This document shows positions 15,800-23,466 of a stretch of 62,337 nt of DNA, piece by piece (position 1 is the first letter of the stretch; each line of letters starts with the position of its first letter). The translations under genes were made by a program, and so were the position numbers. Source of the stretch: a virus; IMG/VR virus record IMGVR_UViG_3300025128_000029, positions 1-62,337 of that record; one strand, written 5' to 3'. The notes beneath the pieces were generated by a model that did not search any database, had not been told where the DNA came from, and saw nothing but the letters and a program-made list of their open reading frames with translations.

Positions 15800-18225
15800 T
15801 ATTGTCCTGCCTTCCCATTTGCATTCTGGGCTTGCCTTTGTAATGCAATATTCGCTCTCATTTGTGCAATATCCTCTGTGCTATCTATTCGCTCTCTTTG
15901 TATCGCATTAGACTCTTGCATTTTTTGTTTATCCAACTGTAACTTAGCTTGGTCTTGCATAGCATCTTGTTGTTGTTCTTGGGCTTTTAAATCTAACTCT
16001 TGTTGTTTAATCTCTACTAACGGATCATCACTTTCTTTTGGTGGGTTCGCTTGTAAATATTCTGCCATTAATTCTGCTTGTACTTCTGAGACTCTATTCT
16101 CCATAGCTACTGGATCTGGTTGTTCCTGTTGTGCCATAGCTGGATCCATCGCTCCATCCATAGGTGGTTGTGCCATTTCCTGCTCGACCATTACTTTTGC
16201 TTTCAAAGCTAAATGTTCATATATATGTTTTTCTAATGTCATCAATACTGCTGGTTGTAATTTAGCTGTTTGACTCTGCATATATATCTGGTGTACTGCA
16301 ATATGTGCATCATGATTCTGTTCAGGAAACGCAGTTAATTTACTTTGTCCTATAGCAGCATCACTTGCTTCTTGGTTTTCTGTTCCAGGATCTTTTGGTT
16401 GTGGTTGTGGCTTAGGAGTTAATATCTGGTCAATATTACCTACACCTAAAGCTTCATACATACGTTTATAACTCTCATACATATTGTGCATTTCTGGTGC
16501 AGCTTGAGCCAATTTTAATTGTTCTTGAGCTAAAATTACTCTTTGCGACATACTAAAAATATTAGGGTCGCTTACTGGAAGCACATCAATACGTTGGTCA
16601 AAATCTTGTGCTTTTATCTGTTGGTCAACACCTGTTTCATAAGGATAAGGCACAGGGTCTTGTGCAAACTGTCTCGCAAGCATTTTTAATTCTATTTTCA
16701 TAGAAGCATGCAATCTCTTATGCACAGCATTAATTACTCTAGCACCACGCTCAAGTAAAGCGATTGTAGTTCCAACTGGCATCTCTTGTTTACCATCACC
16801 TACACCAATATCACTTGTGCCTACAAATTTTTGTGCAGCCGATACAACAAATCCCATCAATTCAAACAATGTTCTACTTGGCTCTTTATAGGGTAAAGGC
16901 ATTAATACTGAACGTAAATCTCCTCCTGGAACATCTACATCTCTAAATTCTCCAGGACTCAAAGGTTCACTATCATTTGCAATTCGCATTCCTCTTGCTT
17001 TAAATCCTGCTGGCATATTACTCAATGTACCTGCATCTATCAACTGTCTGAGGTTCGCTGTCGCTGTTCTACTTAAATTACCTATCATATGAATTAATCC
17101 AAAACCATAAAACCCTAATCCTGGAGTAAACTTATATTGCACAAAATGTTGAATCTTTTGCTTCTGTATATCGTCTGGCATAAAGTTACGGCGAACACTC
17201 AACACATCGCTTGTATCGCTACAAACTGTTACGATATATGGTAACTTTATGCCAGTCTCTTCACCCTGTTCATCTTTATCTGTATATTCTTCTATGTCTA
17301 AATAACAATGGCACTCGTACAATGTAAATTCTTCATCATAAGAATTACTGTTTGTACCCGAAATTTCATTATACTTATCTGTAATCTGGTCAGCATCTTC
17401 AGCAGAGCCACCTTTCATATCCACATTACTGTAAATTCCATTCCGTTGTTGTTTTTTGAGTTCATTCTCACTTATCTTTATAGTATGCGTTACTCTCTCA
17501 GCACTGCGTAAATCAGTTGCTGTGTAAGGTACTACTAATTCCTCAGCAGGAATAAACTTACTTACAGGTCTACCCAATACTTCATCGCGATAAACCTTTT
17601 TAAACGCACTACCAGCAAGACCTAGAAAATATAACATCTGATCAAACTCGGGCTCGTATTCTTCCATCTGGTACATAACCATATAATTCATGTACTCAGT
17701 TACTCGTTTTGCTTGTTTTTCAACTTCTGGGTTAGAAGTTCCTACTATATGAGCTCTCACTGGACCACCACTCGGCATCATCTCTTTATATGCCCCAGCC
17801 TGAAACTGAGTAACAGCTTCATTCAACATGGGGTGGATTACTCCAGTTGCACCCTCAAAAGGTTCACTACGTTGCTCATAACGTAAACCAAGTAAATCTA
17901 ATCCTTTTGTATAACCCTCTTCCCATTCGGAACGGCTATTTTTATCTTCTTCTACAGAATCTAATACATAACTAGAAACCTCACTCAAACTATCATCTGA
18001 TAAATTATCTACTAAATTATCAAAAAAGTTTTCTGGCTCACCACCCATAGGGGCTTCTTCATCGCCAAATTGTATTTCAACCCCACCCTCTTCATCTTCC
18101 TCAATCTCAAAATCTACCTGCTGAGCTTCCTGTGCCAGTAAATCATCTTCCTCTAAACTAAGGGTATCATTGGGGGCTTGTATAAGCGATCGGTCTACAT
18201 TACTTGGACGTGGTGAAATAGCCAT
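15799..18225 (-). CDS. portal protein, P22-type
   Basis: An 808-residue protein, of the length expected for P22-like portals. After a very acidic lead (about residues 20-75) comes PFEGATGVIHPMLNEAV and QAGAYKEMMPSGGPVRA, the conserved start of the portal core. Then come the wing and stem regions and a long Gln/Met/Ala-rich helical end (about 660-808), which would be the barrel. It forms the 12-subunit ring for DNA entry and exit. It overlaps the terminase large-subunit gene by one base. Confidence 0.85.
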   Translation of the reverse strand: MAISPRPSNVDRSLIQAPNDTLSLEEDDLLAQEAQQVDFEIEEDEEGGVEIQFGDEEAPMGGEPENFFDNLVDNLSDDSLSEVSSYVLDSVEEDKNSRSEWEEGYTKGLDLLGLRYEQRSEPFEGATGVIHPMLNEAVTQFQAGAYKEMMPSGGPVRAHIVGTSNPEVEKQAKRVTEYMNYMVMYQMEEYEPEFDQMLYFLGLAGSAFKKVYRDEVLGRPVSKFIPAEELVVPYTATDLRSAERVTHTIKISENELKKQQRNGIYSNVDMKGGSAEDADQITDKYNEISGTNSNSYDEEFTLYECHCYLDIEEYTDKDEQGEETGIKLPYIVTVCSDTSDVLSVRRNFMPDDIQKQKIQHFVQYKFTPGLGFYGFGLIHMIGNLSRTATANLRQLIDAGTLSNMPAGFKARGMRIANDSEPLSPGEFRDVDVPGGDLRSVLMPLPYKEPSRTLFELMGFVVSAAQKFVGTSDIGVGDGKQEMPVGTTIALLERGARVINAVHKRLHASMKIELKMLARQFAQDPVPYPYETGVDQQIKAQDFDQRIDVLPVSDPNIFSMSQRVILAQEQLKLAQAAPEMHNMYESYKRMYEALGVGNIDQILTPKPQPQPKDPGTENQEASDAAIGQSKLTAFPEQNHDAHIAVHQIYMQSQTAKLQPAVLMTLEKHIYEHLALKAKVMVEQEMAQPPMDGAMDPAMAQQEQPDPVAMENRVSEVQAELMAEYLQANPPKESDDPLVEIKQQELDLKAQEQQQDAMQDQAKLQLDKQKMQESNAIQRERIDSTEDIAQMRANIALQRQAQNANGKAGQ

Positions 18226-19691
18226 TAGTAATAAATCCTTTCTTTAGGTATTGGATCTTCATCTTGATAATCCTCTGGGTGGGTTATAAACCCTCCCTCT
18301 CTAAATCTTCTCAAAGCTTGTGACACTGTATCAACATAATCGTCGTGTTCTCCTGCAGGAAATGCTGCACACTCTTCAACAACATCTTCAGCCCATGATG
18401 TATCTGGACACCATACTAACCCACTTTCGAACAAAGGTGCAATAGAATTTACTCGACTTATCTTATCATTTCCTCTACTAGGAGAATAATTAGTGACGGG
18501 GATCCCCATCTGCCTTAGTTCTTGGGTCAATGGCATACCCGAAGCTTTTGCCTCAATTAAAACCATTTCTGGCTCCCAATACTTATATTCTTCCAAAGCT
18601 TTCCTTCTTAACTCTGGAAAATCCCATCTACCCTTTCTCGCATCAACAAGAATAATGTTCGGAGGTTCACCCTCCTTTGGGTAAAAAACACCCCATGTTG
18701 TTATCGCACTATAATCTGCTGATTCCTGTTTACTAAATGCTGTATCATAACTCTGCATTACATATTCCAAAGCAGGTAACTCTTTCTTCTCCCACTTCTT
18801 CCACCAATCACGCTTAATTATCGCACTGACATCACTCGTCGGATTCTGCTGCCACTGAGCTTCCCACTTACCAACTGACAAACTTCCCTTTACGGCAAGT
18901 AAATCTTCCTTCTTCCAAAACTCACCCCATAAAGGTTCATCATTCGGCATCAACGCAGGAAACTCTATTATCTCCCATTTATCAGCCAGTATATCTCTCG
19001 CTTGCTGTCTTATCAATTTACCAGTTAAATCATTCTCAGCCCATCGCGTCATCACAATTACTATCGTTCCTCCTGGCTGCAATCTCTGTCTCGGACCAGA
19101 AGTGTACCATTCATAAGCATGCTCTAAAGCCGTCGGACTTAAAGCATCTTGCTCAGAATGGGGGTCATCAATAATTAATAAATCTGCACCTCGACCAGTA
19201 ACAGCTCCTCCTACTCCAGCAGCAAAATACTCTCCACCCTTATCCGTCTCCCAACGACCTGCTGCTTGGGAATCAACTCGTAAAGCAACCTTTGGAAAAA
19301 TTTTTAAATATTCTTGGCTATTCATCAAGTTACGAGTCTTACGTCCAAAACGAAAAGCAAGCTCAGCAGTATGCGTTGTCTGCATAATCTTCAACATAGG
19401 GTTCCTACCCATTAACCATGCTGGAAGCATAAAACTCGCAAATTCACTTTTAGTATGTCTAGGGGGCATGTTTATTATAACACGCTTTAAATCTCCCGTC
19501 GCCACTCGATTAAACTTTTCTGCCATAAGCTTATGGTGGCGTCCATGGATAAATCCATCCCAAGTCTGCTCCACAAAAGTTAAAAAATCCTTTTGGGCTA
19601 ACTCGGAATCTTCCATCTCCTTCGCTCTCTGCATTAAGTTCGCAAAATGCTTTAAACGATCCTCTGGTATTAACTCAATATCCATAGCCAT
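18225..19691 (-). CDS. terL: terminase large subunit
   Basis: Start at MAMDIEL is preferred, giving 488 residues, but there is no good ribosome site. The ATPase domain has a phosphate-binding loop NMPPRHTKSE (about 74-83, a non-classical Walker A), Walker B LLIIDD (171-176) and coupling motif IVIVMTRW (210-217). The nuclease domain begins with SYDTAFSK (Asp about 316) and ADYSAI (Asp about 326). It pumps DNA into the prohead and cuts the concatemer. The small subunit lies about 3.3 kb upstream, separated by four other genes. Confidence 0.9.
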   Translation of the reverse strand: MAMDIELIPEDRLKHFANLMQRAKEMEDSELAQKDFLTFVEQTWDGFIHGRHHKLMAEKFNRVATGDLKRVIINMPPRHTKSEFASFMLPAWLMGRNPMLKIMQTTHTAELAFRFGRKTRNLMNSQEYLKIFPKVALRVDSQAAGRWETDKGGEYFAAGVGGAVTGRGADLLIIDDPHSEQDALSPTALEHAYEWYTSGPRQRLQPGGTIVIVMTRWAENDLTGKLIRQQARDILADKWEIIEFPALMPNDEPLWGEFWKKEDLLAVKGSLSVGKWEAQWQQNPTSDVSAIIKRDWWKKWEKKELPALEYVMQSYDTAFSKQESADYSAITTWGVFYPKEGEPPNIILVDARKGRWDFPELRRKALEEYKYWEPEMVLIEAKASGMPLTQELRQMGIPVTNYSPSRGNDKISRVNSIAPLFESGLVWCPDTSWAEDVVEECAAFPAGEHDDYVDTVSQALRRFREGGFITHPEDYQDEDPIPKERIYY

Positions 19692-19902
19692 TATTTTTTT
19701 ATATATCAAAAATTTTTATAGGGCAATGAACCTATGACCTTTTTCTGGATAAGGGGGGTACTGACTTAATAATTTTTTGACGTCACAAATTTTGCGAGGA
19801 ACATGGCAAGCCCCCTTGATAGGGCTTGCCTAAAAGTCTCTAGGGGGGGCGTCAAAAAACCCTGTTAACCTATAGGCTAACAGGGCTAGGGGGTAACCTA
19901 AG
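19692..19902. other. non-coding gap before terL with hairpins
   Basis: About 210 bases without a convincing gene. It holds the terminator described at 19852-19885, a G-run (plus 19841-19849), a second strong hairpin at 19805-19830 (GGCAAGCCC / GGGCTTGCC, 9 bp), and the motif ttttttgacgtc near 19772. The AT-rich part just before terL could hold its promoter, but no clear -35/-10 pair was found. Confidence 0.5.
19852..19885 (-). terminator. terminator after 19903-20358 gene
   Basis: Minus strand: CCCTGTTA, an inner CCTATAGG palindrome, TAACAGGG, then TTTTTTGAC. The stem is 8 bp plus an inner 4-bp stem, with a clear U-tract. It stands 18 bases after the stop of the gene, so it ends that transcription unit before terL. 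Confidence 0.75.
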
Positions 19903-20358
19903 TTACTTAGTTGTTGTTGGCATAGTGCTAACAAGTTTAATAAAAGGTGTACCCCAACTGCTACTACTAGGGCTATAACCACCATTTAACAGGGCTAATA
20001 AACAATTAGGTTTTTTACTGCTATGCCCTAAAGGTTTGCCAACTGCTAGGCTAGTACTAACAAGGTTACAAACCTTACCTGTTGTTTTGTTTTTAACACC
20101 ATGCAACATTGCATTTTGTATTATTGCCCTAACCCCATTAGGTTTACCACCATACCCAAAAGGTACAGGGTTAGCCTGTTGTAGTTTGCAATTAGGTAAT
20201 GGTACTATTTGTGCGTTAGCCATACTACCACCACAATTATTATTAATAAAAGCCCATAAACTAGCATAGGTTACCTCGTTGCCTGTATGTGTTAAAGTTG
20301 CGTAAGTTGTTGTTGGTGCTGTATTAGGTGCTACCTTACCTTTTGTTGTATTTTGCAT
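19903..20358 (-). CDS. unknown protein, paralog of 20616-21059 product
   Basis: A 151-residue protein of no family I know. The core reads VPLPNC, PVPFGYGGKPNGVR, PLGHSSKKPNCL and GGYSPSSSSWGTPFIKLV. All of these recur in the 147-residue product of 20616-21059, so the two are paralogs. Conserved Cys, His, Arg and Gly suggest an enzyme or a folded nucleic-acid-binding domain. The Ser/Thr-rich ends differ. It has its own ribosome site and terminator. The DNA of the two copies no longer looks alike. Confidence 0.68.
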   Translation of the reverse strand: MQNTTKGKVAPNTAPTTTYATLTHTGNEVTYASLWAFINNNCGGSMANAQIVPLPNCKLQQANPVPFGYGGKPNGVRAIIQNAMLHGVKNKTTGKVCNLVSTSLAVGKPLGHSSKKPNCLLALLNGGYSPSSSSWGTPFIKLVSTMPTTTK

Positions 20359-20460
20359 TTTATACCCCTTTTTGGTTAATGCGTTAAAGTTGCTATTATA
20401 TAAACATTTATTTGTAATTTTTGCAAAACCAAAATAGTAGTTCTCTATATATAACCCCTA

Positions 20461-20573
20461 TATTAATGCTTATGATTAGACCTCTCTCCATCCATCCTCT
20501 CATCGGGGAAATCATCGGGAATCCTCATCCTCTGGTCGGGGAAAATCCTCACGAATCATCGGAAGGCAATGTC
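20461..20573. repeat. short imperfect repeats, (T)CATCGGGGAA type
   Basis: Between the paralogous pair lies a stretch with repeated catcgggg / catcgg / ggtcggggaaaatcctca units, at least four copies of a TCGG(G)(G)AA core. Coding is unlikely. It may be a protein-binding or packaging site. No function can be shown. Confidence 0.4.
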
Positions 20574-20604
20574 AAAAAAAGAGGGGACAGTCGCCTGTCG
20601 CCCT
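20574..20604 (-). terminator. terminator after 20616-21059 gene
   Basis: Minus strand: AGGG, bulged C, GACAG, loop GCGA, CTGTC, CCCT, then C and TTTTTTT. A GC-rich stem of about nine pairs with one bulge and a long U-tract, 12 bases after the stop of the upstream gene. Confidence 0.78.
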
Positions 20605-20615
20605 CGTGTTAGATG

Positions 20616-21059
20616 TTAAGCTTTGACTACGAGCTTGATGTATGGAGTCATCCAGTATTTGCTGGACGGTGAGTATCCTCCGTGCATGAGAGCATGTAGA
20701 CAAGTAGGCTTTTTGCGACTGTGTCCAAGAGGAGCAGCTTTATTGAGTATGGTTTTAAGGGACATGTCCTTGTCCTTGCCGACACCGAATAATAACCAAT
20801 CCTGAATCATTTGTCGGACCCCTCCAGGCTGACCTCCGTAACCGAATGGGACAGGCTTGTCACTTTTTAAGTCACAGTTATCAAGTGGAACAACCACTAC
20901 GTTAGATTCTTGACCTCCTGCATGCTCCTGGACAAACTTCCAGATATCATTGTAGGATAGCTCCTTGTCAGTCACTTTTAACTCAACTGATTTTACAGTT
21001 TTAATTGGAGCGTCTAAGGTTAATGATGCCTTAGTCATCTTTTTAGTAGTTTTAGTCAT
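20616..21059 (-). CDS. unknown protein, paralog of 19903-20358 product
   Basis: A 147-residue protein. Shared segments with its downstream paralog are VPLDNC, PVPFGYGGQPGGVRQMIQ, PLGHSRKKPTCL and GGYSPSSKYWMTPYIKLV. The N-terminal 25 residues are Lys/Thr-rich and poorly conserved. The gene has its own leader with the CGTAGAAAGG ribosome box and its own terminator, so it is probably controlled as a single unit. It lies between the terminase subunits, so a role in packaging is possible. Function unknown. Confidence 0.68.
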   Translation of the reverse strand: MTKTTKKMTKASLTLDAPIKTVKSVELKVTDKELSYNDIWKFVQEHAGGQESNVVVVPLDNCDLKSDKPVPFGYGGQPGGVRQMIQDWLLFGVGKDKDMSLKTILNKAAPLGHSRKKPTCLHALMHGGYSPSSKYWMTPYIKLVVKA

Positions 21060-21067
21060 TGTAATCC

Positions 21068-21125
21068 CCTTTCTACGAGATTGTTAAGTTAATAGCTGTT
21101 TGCTATGATTAAAGAATAGCAATTA
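21068..21125 (-). promoter_or_regulatory. leader with CGTAGAAAGG box, gene 20616-21059
   Basis: Minus strand: TAGACA, ten bases, TATTCT, an AT-rich stretch, then TCGTAGAAAGG ahead of the ATG. The 11-base box (plus cctttctacga) is exactly repeated before four other genes. The AT-rich part may hold an extended -10 promoter (TTGCTATTCT). Confidence 0.45.
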
Positions 21126-21174
21126 ATTTGTCTAGTTACAAGTCTATTATTGTCCTATTTATTCGTTTTTTATC

Positions 21175-21300
21175 CTCAAATTAGACAATCAATCTGGCGT
21201 CATCATCTTTCTTCTTCGGCGTCGTCAATCATCCTCTTTCCTCGGTGAAAAGAAACGATGACGCGAGGATGAAAGACGATAGAGGAAGATTGATGAGAAA
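21175..21300. other. strand-asymmetric CATC/GATG-rich gap
   Basis: The first half is rich in catc, gtcgtc and tcttc. The second half is rich in gatga, gagga and aaga, so single strands could fold on themselves imperfectly. No gene fits. The place beside the terminase genes makes it a candidate packaging-initiation or structural site, but this is only a suggestion. Confidence 0.35.
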
Positions 21301-21732
21301 CTAATCGTTGTCAGGACGACCCGATGATGATAGAATATGATTGATAATGCCCGTCCAGTCGTACGGGATTCTCGTCTCAAAATCAGGGATCAAGTCATCC
21401 TCCCTCCTCGGTGATTCTGTCCACTGTCTAGCTCGCCAACCCCCAAATAATTTGAGCGACGAGGAAGAGAGATGATGAACCAAGTTCCAGACATGTCCTG
21501 ATTGCGAAGAATATTGAGTTTGCCAGAGAATTTGGTGAGGAGACAAATTGATGGACTTTAATGACTTTAACCTGTGGACTTTCAATTCTAACCAAAAGGC
21601 ATGACCATCAACTATACCATGCAGATCTGGAACTCCAGGAATAGCCCACGACTCAAGACGTGTCCAAAACACCCCTTGAGCCTTTGTGTTGTCGCGTAGA
21701 TTATGCCACAGTTTGGACTCAGGCTTTTTCAT
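21301..21732 (-). CDS. VRR-NUC-like nuclease (PD-(D/E)xK)
   Basis: A 143-residue protein whose first 55 residues follow the VRR-NUC/Holliday-resolvase-like nuclease layout. There is a basic start, TRLESWAIPGVPDL, then HAFWLELKV: the PD, then E-L-K catalytic triad. The C-terminal half (ESPRREDDLIPDFETRIPY) is unlike standard VRR-NUC domains. It might trim DNA branches during packaging or recombination. It starts in a TAATG overlap with the gene upstream. Confidence 0.7.
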   Translation of the reverse strand: MKKPESKLWHNLRDNTKAQGVFWTRLESWAIPGVPDLHGIVDGHAFWLELKVHRLKSLKSINLSPHQILWQTQYSSQSGHVWNLVHHLSSSSLKLFGGWRARQWTESPRREDDLIPDFETRIPYDWTGIINHILSSSGRPDND

Positions 21733-21977
21733 TAATCACACTCTACCTGCTCTACGTCATGTCGCCATTTTAGTAGATACTCACATACTCGTTTCCAAGT
21801 ATTTTGCACACTAGGGTCAACGTCTTCTACATGACCACTATTATACTCGTCATCACACTCTACAAAAAAGTTACTATCCTCTTCTATAGTACCATAGCAA
21901 TAGATTGTCCCTCCGTTTGGTTTGTTGTGGACGTAATCAATATGGTGACCTCGCTCGGTCGTTACATTATATGGCAT
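21732..21977 (-). CDS. small acidic unknown protein
   Basis: An 81-residue, Asp/Glu/Tyr-rich protein with a His/Cys content that could bind metal (RGHHIDYVH; YCYG; VECDDE). No family recognised. It has its own promoter-like leader with the CGTAGAAAGG box, and its stop overlaps the nuclease start, so the two are co-translated. Confidence 0.62.
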   Translation of the reverse strand: MPYNVTTERGHHIDYVHNKPNGGTIYCYGTIEEDSNFFVECDDEYNSGHVEDVDPSVQNTWKRVCEYLLKWRHDVEQVECD

Positions 21978-21985
21978 CAGTTAAT

Positions 21986-22045
21986 CCTTTCTACGATTAA
22001 TTAAGTTATATTTAATAATAGCATAAAATACGTCTAGGTGTTTAA
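21986..22045 (-). promoter_or_regulatory. promoter-like leader of 21732-21977
   Basis: Minus strand: GACGTATTTTATGCTATTATT, AT-rich spacer, AATTAATCGTAGAAAGG, then the start. TGCTATTAT resembles an extended -10 (TGnTATAAT). The whole block is nearly the same before 22053-22379. Confidence 0.5.
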
Positions 22046-22052
22046 TTTATTA

Positions 22053-22379
22053 TCAAGAGTTCTCCGTGTCACGGAAGTAGTCTACTTGTACTTTAATGGC
22101 GATGCCGTCTTGTTCGGCTCCATTCCTCATTTCTTTTATAACACTAATAGCCTCGTCTAAGCTTTTCTGGTCAACAACTTTTGTAAACCAACTGATAAAG
22201 TCGCCTCCCTCTTCAATGTTATACAAAAAAGCATAGACTTCCTGAGGGGAAGACATTGTTATTACTAACCGACCATCTTCTCCCCACTGCTCAGTATAAG
22301 TACTAATATTATCAATAACAACAGGGTTGATATAGTAGGTGCTATGACCTGATTCTTTGATTAAAGTGTTAAACAACAT
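22053..22379 (-). CDS. unknown protein in terminase region
   Basis: A 108-residue soluble protein with mixed alpha/beta look (VVIDNISTYTEQWGEDGRLV; VYAFLYNIEEGGDFISWF). No known family recognised. It has its own leader with the recurring ribosome box. Confidence 0.6.
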   Translation of the reverse strand: MLFNTLIKESGHSTYYINPVVIDNISTYTEQWGEDGRLVITMSSPQEVYAFLYNIEEGGDFISWFTKVVDQKSLDEAISVIKEMRNGAEQDGIAIKVQVDYFRDTENS

Positions 22380-22386
22380 GATAAAT

Positions 22387-22446
22387 CCTTTCTACGATTA
22401 ATTTGTTTATACTTATATAATAGCATAAAATACGTCAAGTGGTGTC
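22387..22446 (-). promoter_or_regulatory. promoter-like leader of 22053-22379
   Basis: Minus strand: TTGACGTATTTTATGCTATTAT, AT-rich spacer, AATTAATCGTAGAAAGG. It overlaps the 3' end of the terminase small-subunit gene. Shares more than 35 bases with the leader at 21986-22045, which supports a repeated control element. Confidence 0.5.
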
Positions 22447-22983
22447 TTTTATTACCTTACTTTCTCCCTCTATGACAAGGTTATCTTCAGTAAAAGATTT
22501 GAGTGCAGGAAACTCTTCCTGGATTCTCTTAATTTCTTTCATGACCTCGTCGCGATTCATCGAGTCAATCTTTCCATGCAGAATCTCTTTGCGATCAATA
22601 TAAAGTCCGGCAGCTTGACCTCGGGACTTCTCTGCCGCGACTGCTGCTGCGAAATTCCCTCCTGTCATAGCTTGATCTCTGATCTCGGCTAATTTTTTGA
22701 CGTGTCCTTCAAATGAGACTTCATATTTTTTAGACAGCTCAGCTTTAAGCTCTTTGATTCGGGCGACTACTGCTGGATATCGGGTTCCGTTGAGGAGTTG
22801 CGATGCTATTGCATGAGCTGATGCGACAGAGTATCCTGCTCTTATCGCTGCTTCAGTCTGGCTTATGTCTTCAGTTACATAAATCTTAGCGAACTCTTCT
22901 TGTTTGGGAGTGATCCCCTTCTCCGATCGGGGATTGCCTACAATATCTAATGTGGGCTTATGTGTCTTTTTTGCTAATGCCAT
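22435..22983 (-). CDS. terS: terminase small subunit
   Basis: Start at MALAKKTHK, with AGGAG 6 bases before the ATG, giving 182 residues. The N-terminal helix-turn-helix part (about residues 25-70) has ITPKQEEFAKIYV, then SQTEAAIRAGYS and ASQLLNGTRYPAVVARI, the pattern of the terminase_2 family. A helical oligomerisation section follows, and the end is acidic and basic by turns. It binds the packaging site and loads TerL. It is the first recognised gene of the late unit, preceded by the element at 23036-23153. Confidence 0.87.
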   Translation of the reverse strand: MALAKKTHKPTLDIVGNPRSEKGITPKQEEFAKIYVTEDISQTEAAIRAGYSVASAHAIASQLLNGTRYPAVVARIKELKAELSKKYEVSFEGHVKKLAEIRDQAMTGGNFAAAVAAEKSRGQAAGLYIDRKEILHGKIDSMNRDEVMKEIKRIQEEFPALKSFTEDNLVIEGESKVIKDTT

Positions 22984-23035
22984 AATTATCTCCTGTACTT
23001 TACATAATAGGAGCAGACTAAGAATTTGCAAAGAA

Positions 23036-23153
23036 TTTTTTTATCTCCGATAACAGTGTGTGACCAGATGAAGTAAGATATTAGATATTGTATATCGGAA
23101 TATTTCTAAAAAATAATTCATTAACTTTTTCATTTCACTCCTATATAAGCAAA
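23036..23153 (-). repeat. leader element, copy A (late unit)
   Basis: Minus strand: TTTGCTTATATAGGAG, then AATGAAAAAGTT, TTCCGATATACAATAT, AATATC, TGGTCACA and AGATAAAAA, in that order. The same blocks occur in the same order and strand at 44737-44830. TATATA after TTGC could be a promoter -10. It stands between a hairpin terminator and terS, thus at the head of the late unit. Confidence 0.72.
23041..23133 (-). CDS. leader peptide A (30 aa)
   Basis: A 30-codon frame starting MKKLMNYFLEIFRYTISNIL, preceded by AGGAGTGAA at correct spacing. The pattern MKK, then FRYTI-x-NI is shared with the 38-codon frame at 44695-44811. Either a real small peptide, for example a leader or membrane peptide, or a by-product of a conserved DNA element. 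Confidence 0.5.
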   Translation of the reverse strand: MKKLMNYFLEIFRYTISNILLHLVTHCYRR

Positions 23154-23184
23154 CTCCGTGGACCATTGTTATCGGTCCACGGAG
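23154..23184 (-). terminator. hairpin ending the early unit
   Basis: Perfect 11-bp stem CTCCGTGGACC / GGTCCACGGAG with a 9-nt loop, followed on the minus strand by TTTGCTTATATAGG. The U-tract is short (three T). It divides the leftward unit above from the late unit, and abuts leader element A. Confidence 0.6.
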
Positions 23185-23216
23185 TCTTAGGGGTATAAGG
23201 GTAAACGTAGAGAGAT

Positions 23217-23456
23217 TTACCCTTTGAGAATTCTATTCCAAGCAGTTTCTAAAAGCAAGTAGTGATCGGTATCCATACTTTTTTTATTTAGTTTAAGATA
23301 CGTGGAGATAATGGACACAGCAGATTGCCATGACATATCTTTTAGTTTTTCATCCCAATAGGCTTTACTGTCTTGTTCAGCCCAATATTTATCATCACGA
23401 TCGTATGGGTGACGTGGTAGTTTAGTGCTTGTCGTCATACCTTCTTTATTTTCCAT
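23217..23456 (-). CDS. small unknown protein, last of early unit
   Basis: A 79-residue protein with His/Tyr/Asp/Lys-rich start (LPRHPYDRDDKYWAEQDS) and a helical end. The stop codon lies in a 9-bp inverted repeat (AAGGGTAAA / TTTACCCTT, 23197-23224). A clear GGAGG precedes the ATG. No family recognised. Confidence 0.6.
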   Translation of the reverse strand: MENKEGMTTSTKLPRHPYDRDDKYWAEQDSKAYWDEKLKDMSWQSAVSIISTYLKLNKKSMDTDHYLLLETAWNRILKG

Positions 23457-23466
23457 AGTTTTCCTC

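Noticed and set aside
19803-19862. Plus-strand 19-residue frame (MASPLDRACLKV...) with gagga before the ATG.
   Set aside because: It lies across two hairpins in a non-coding gap and ends in the terminator; no sign of selection can be seen.
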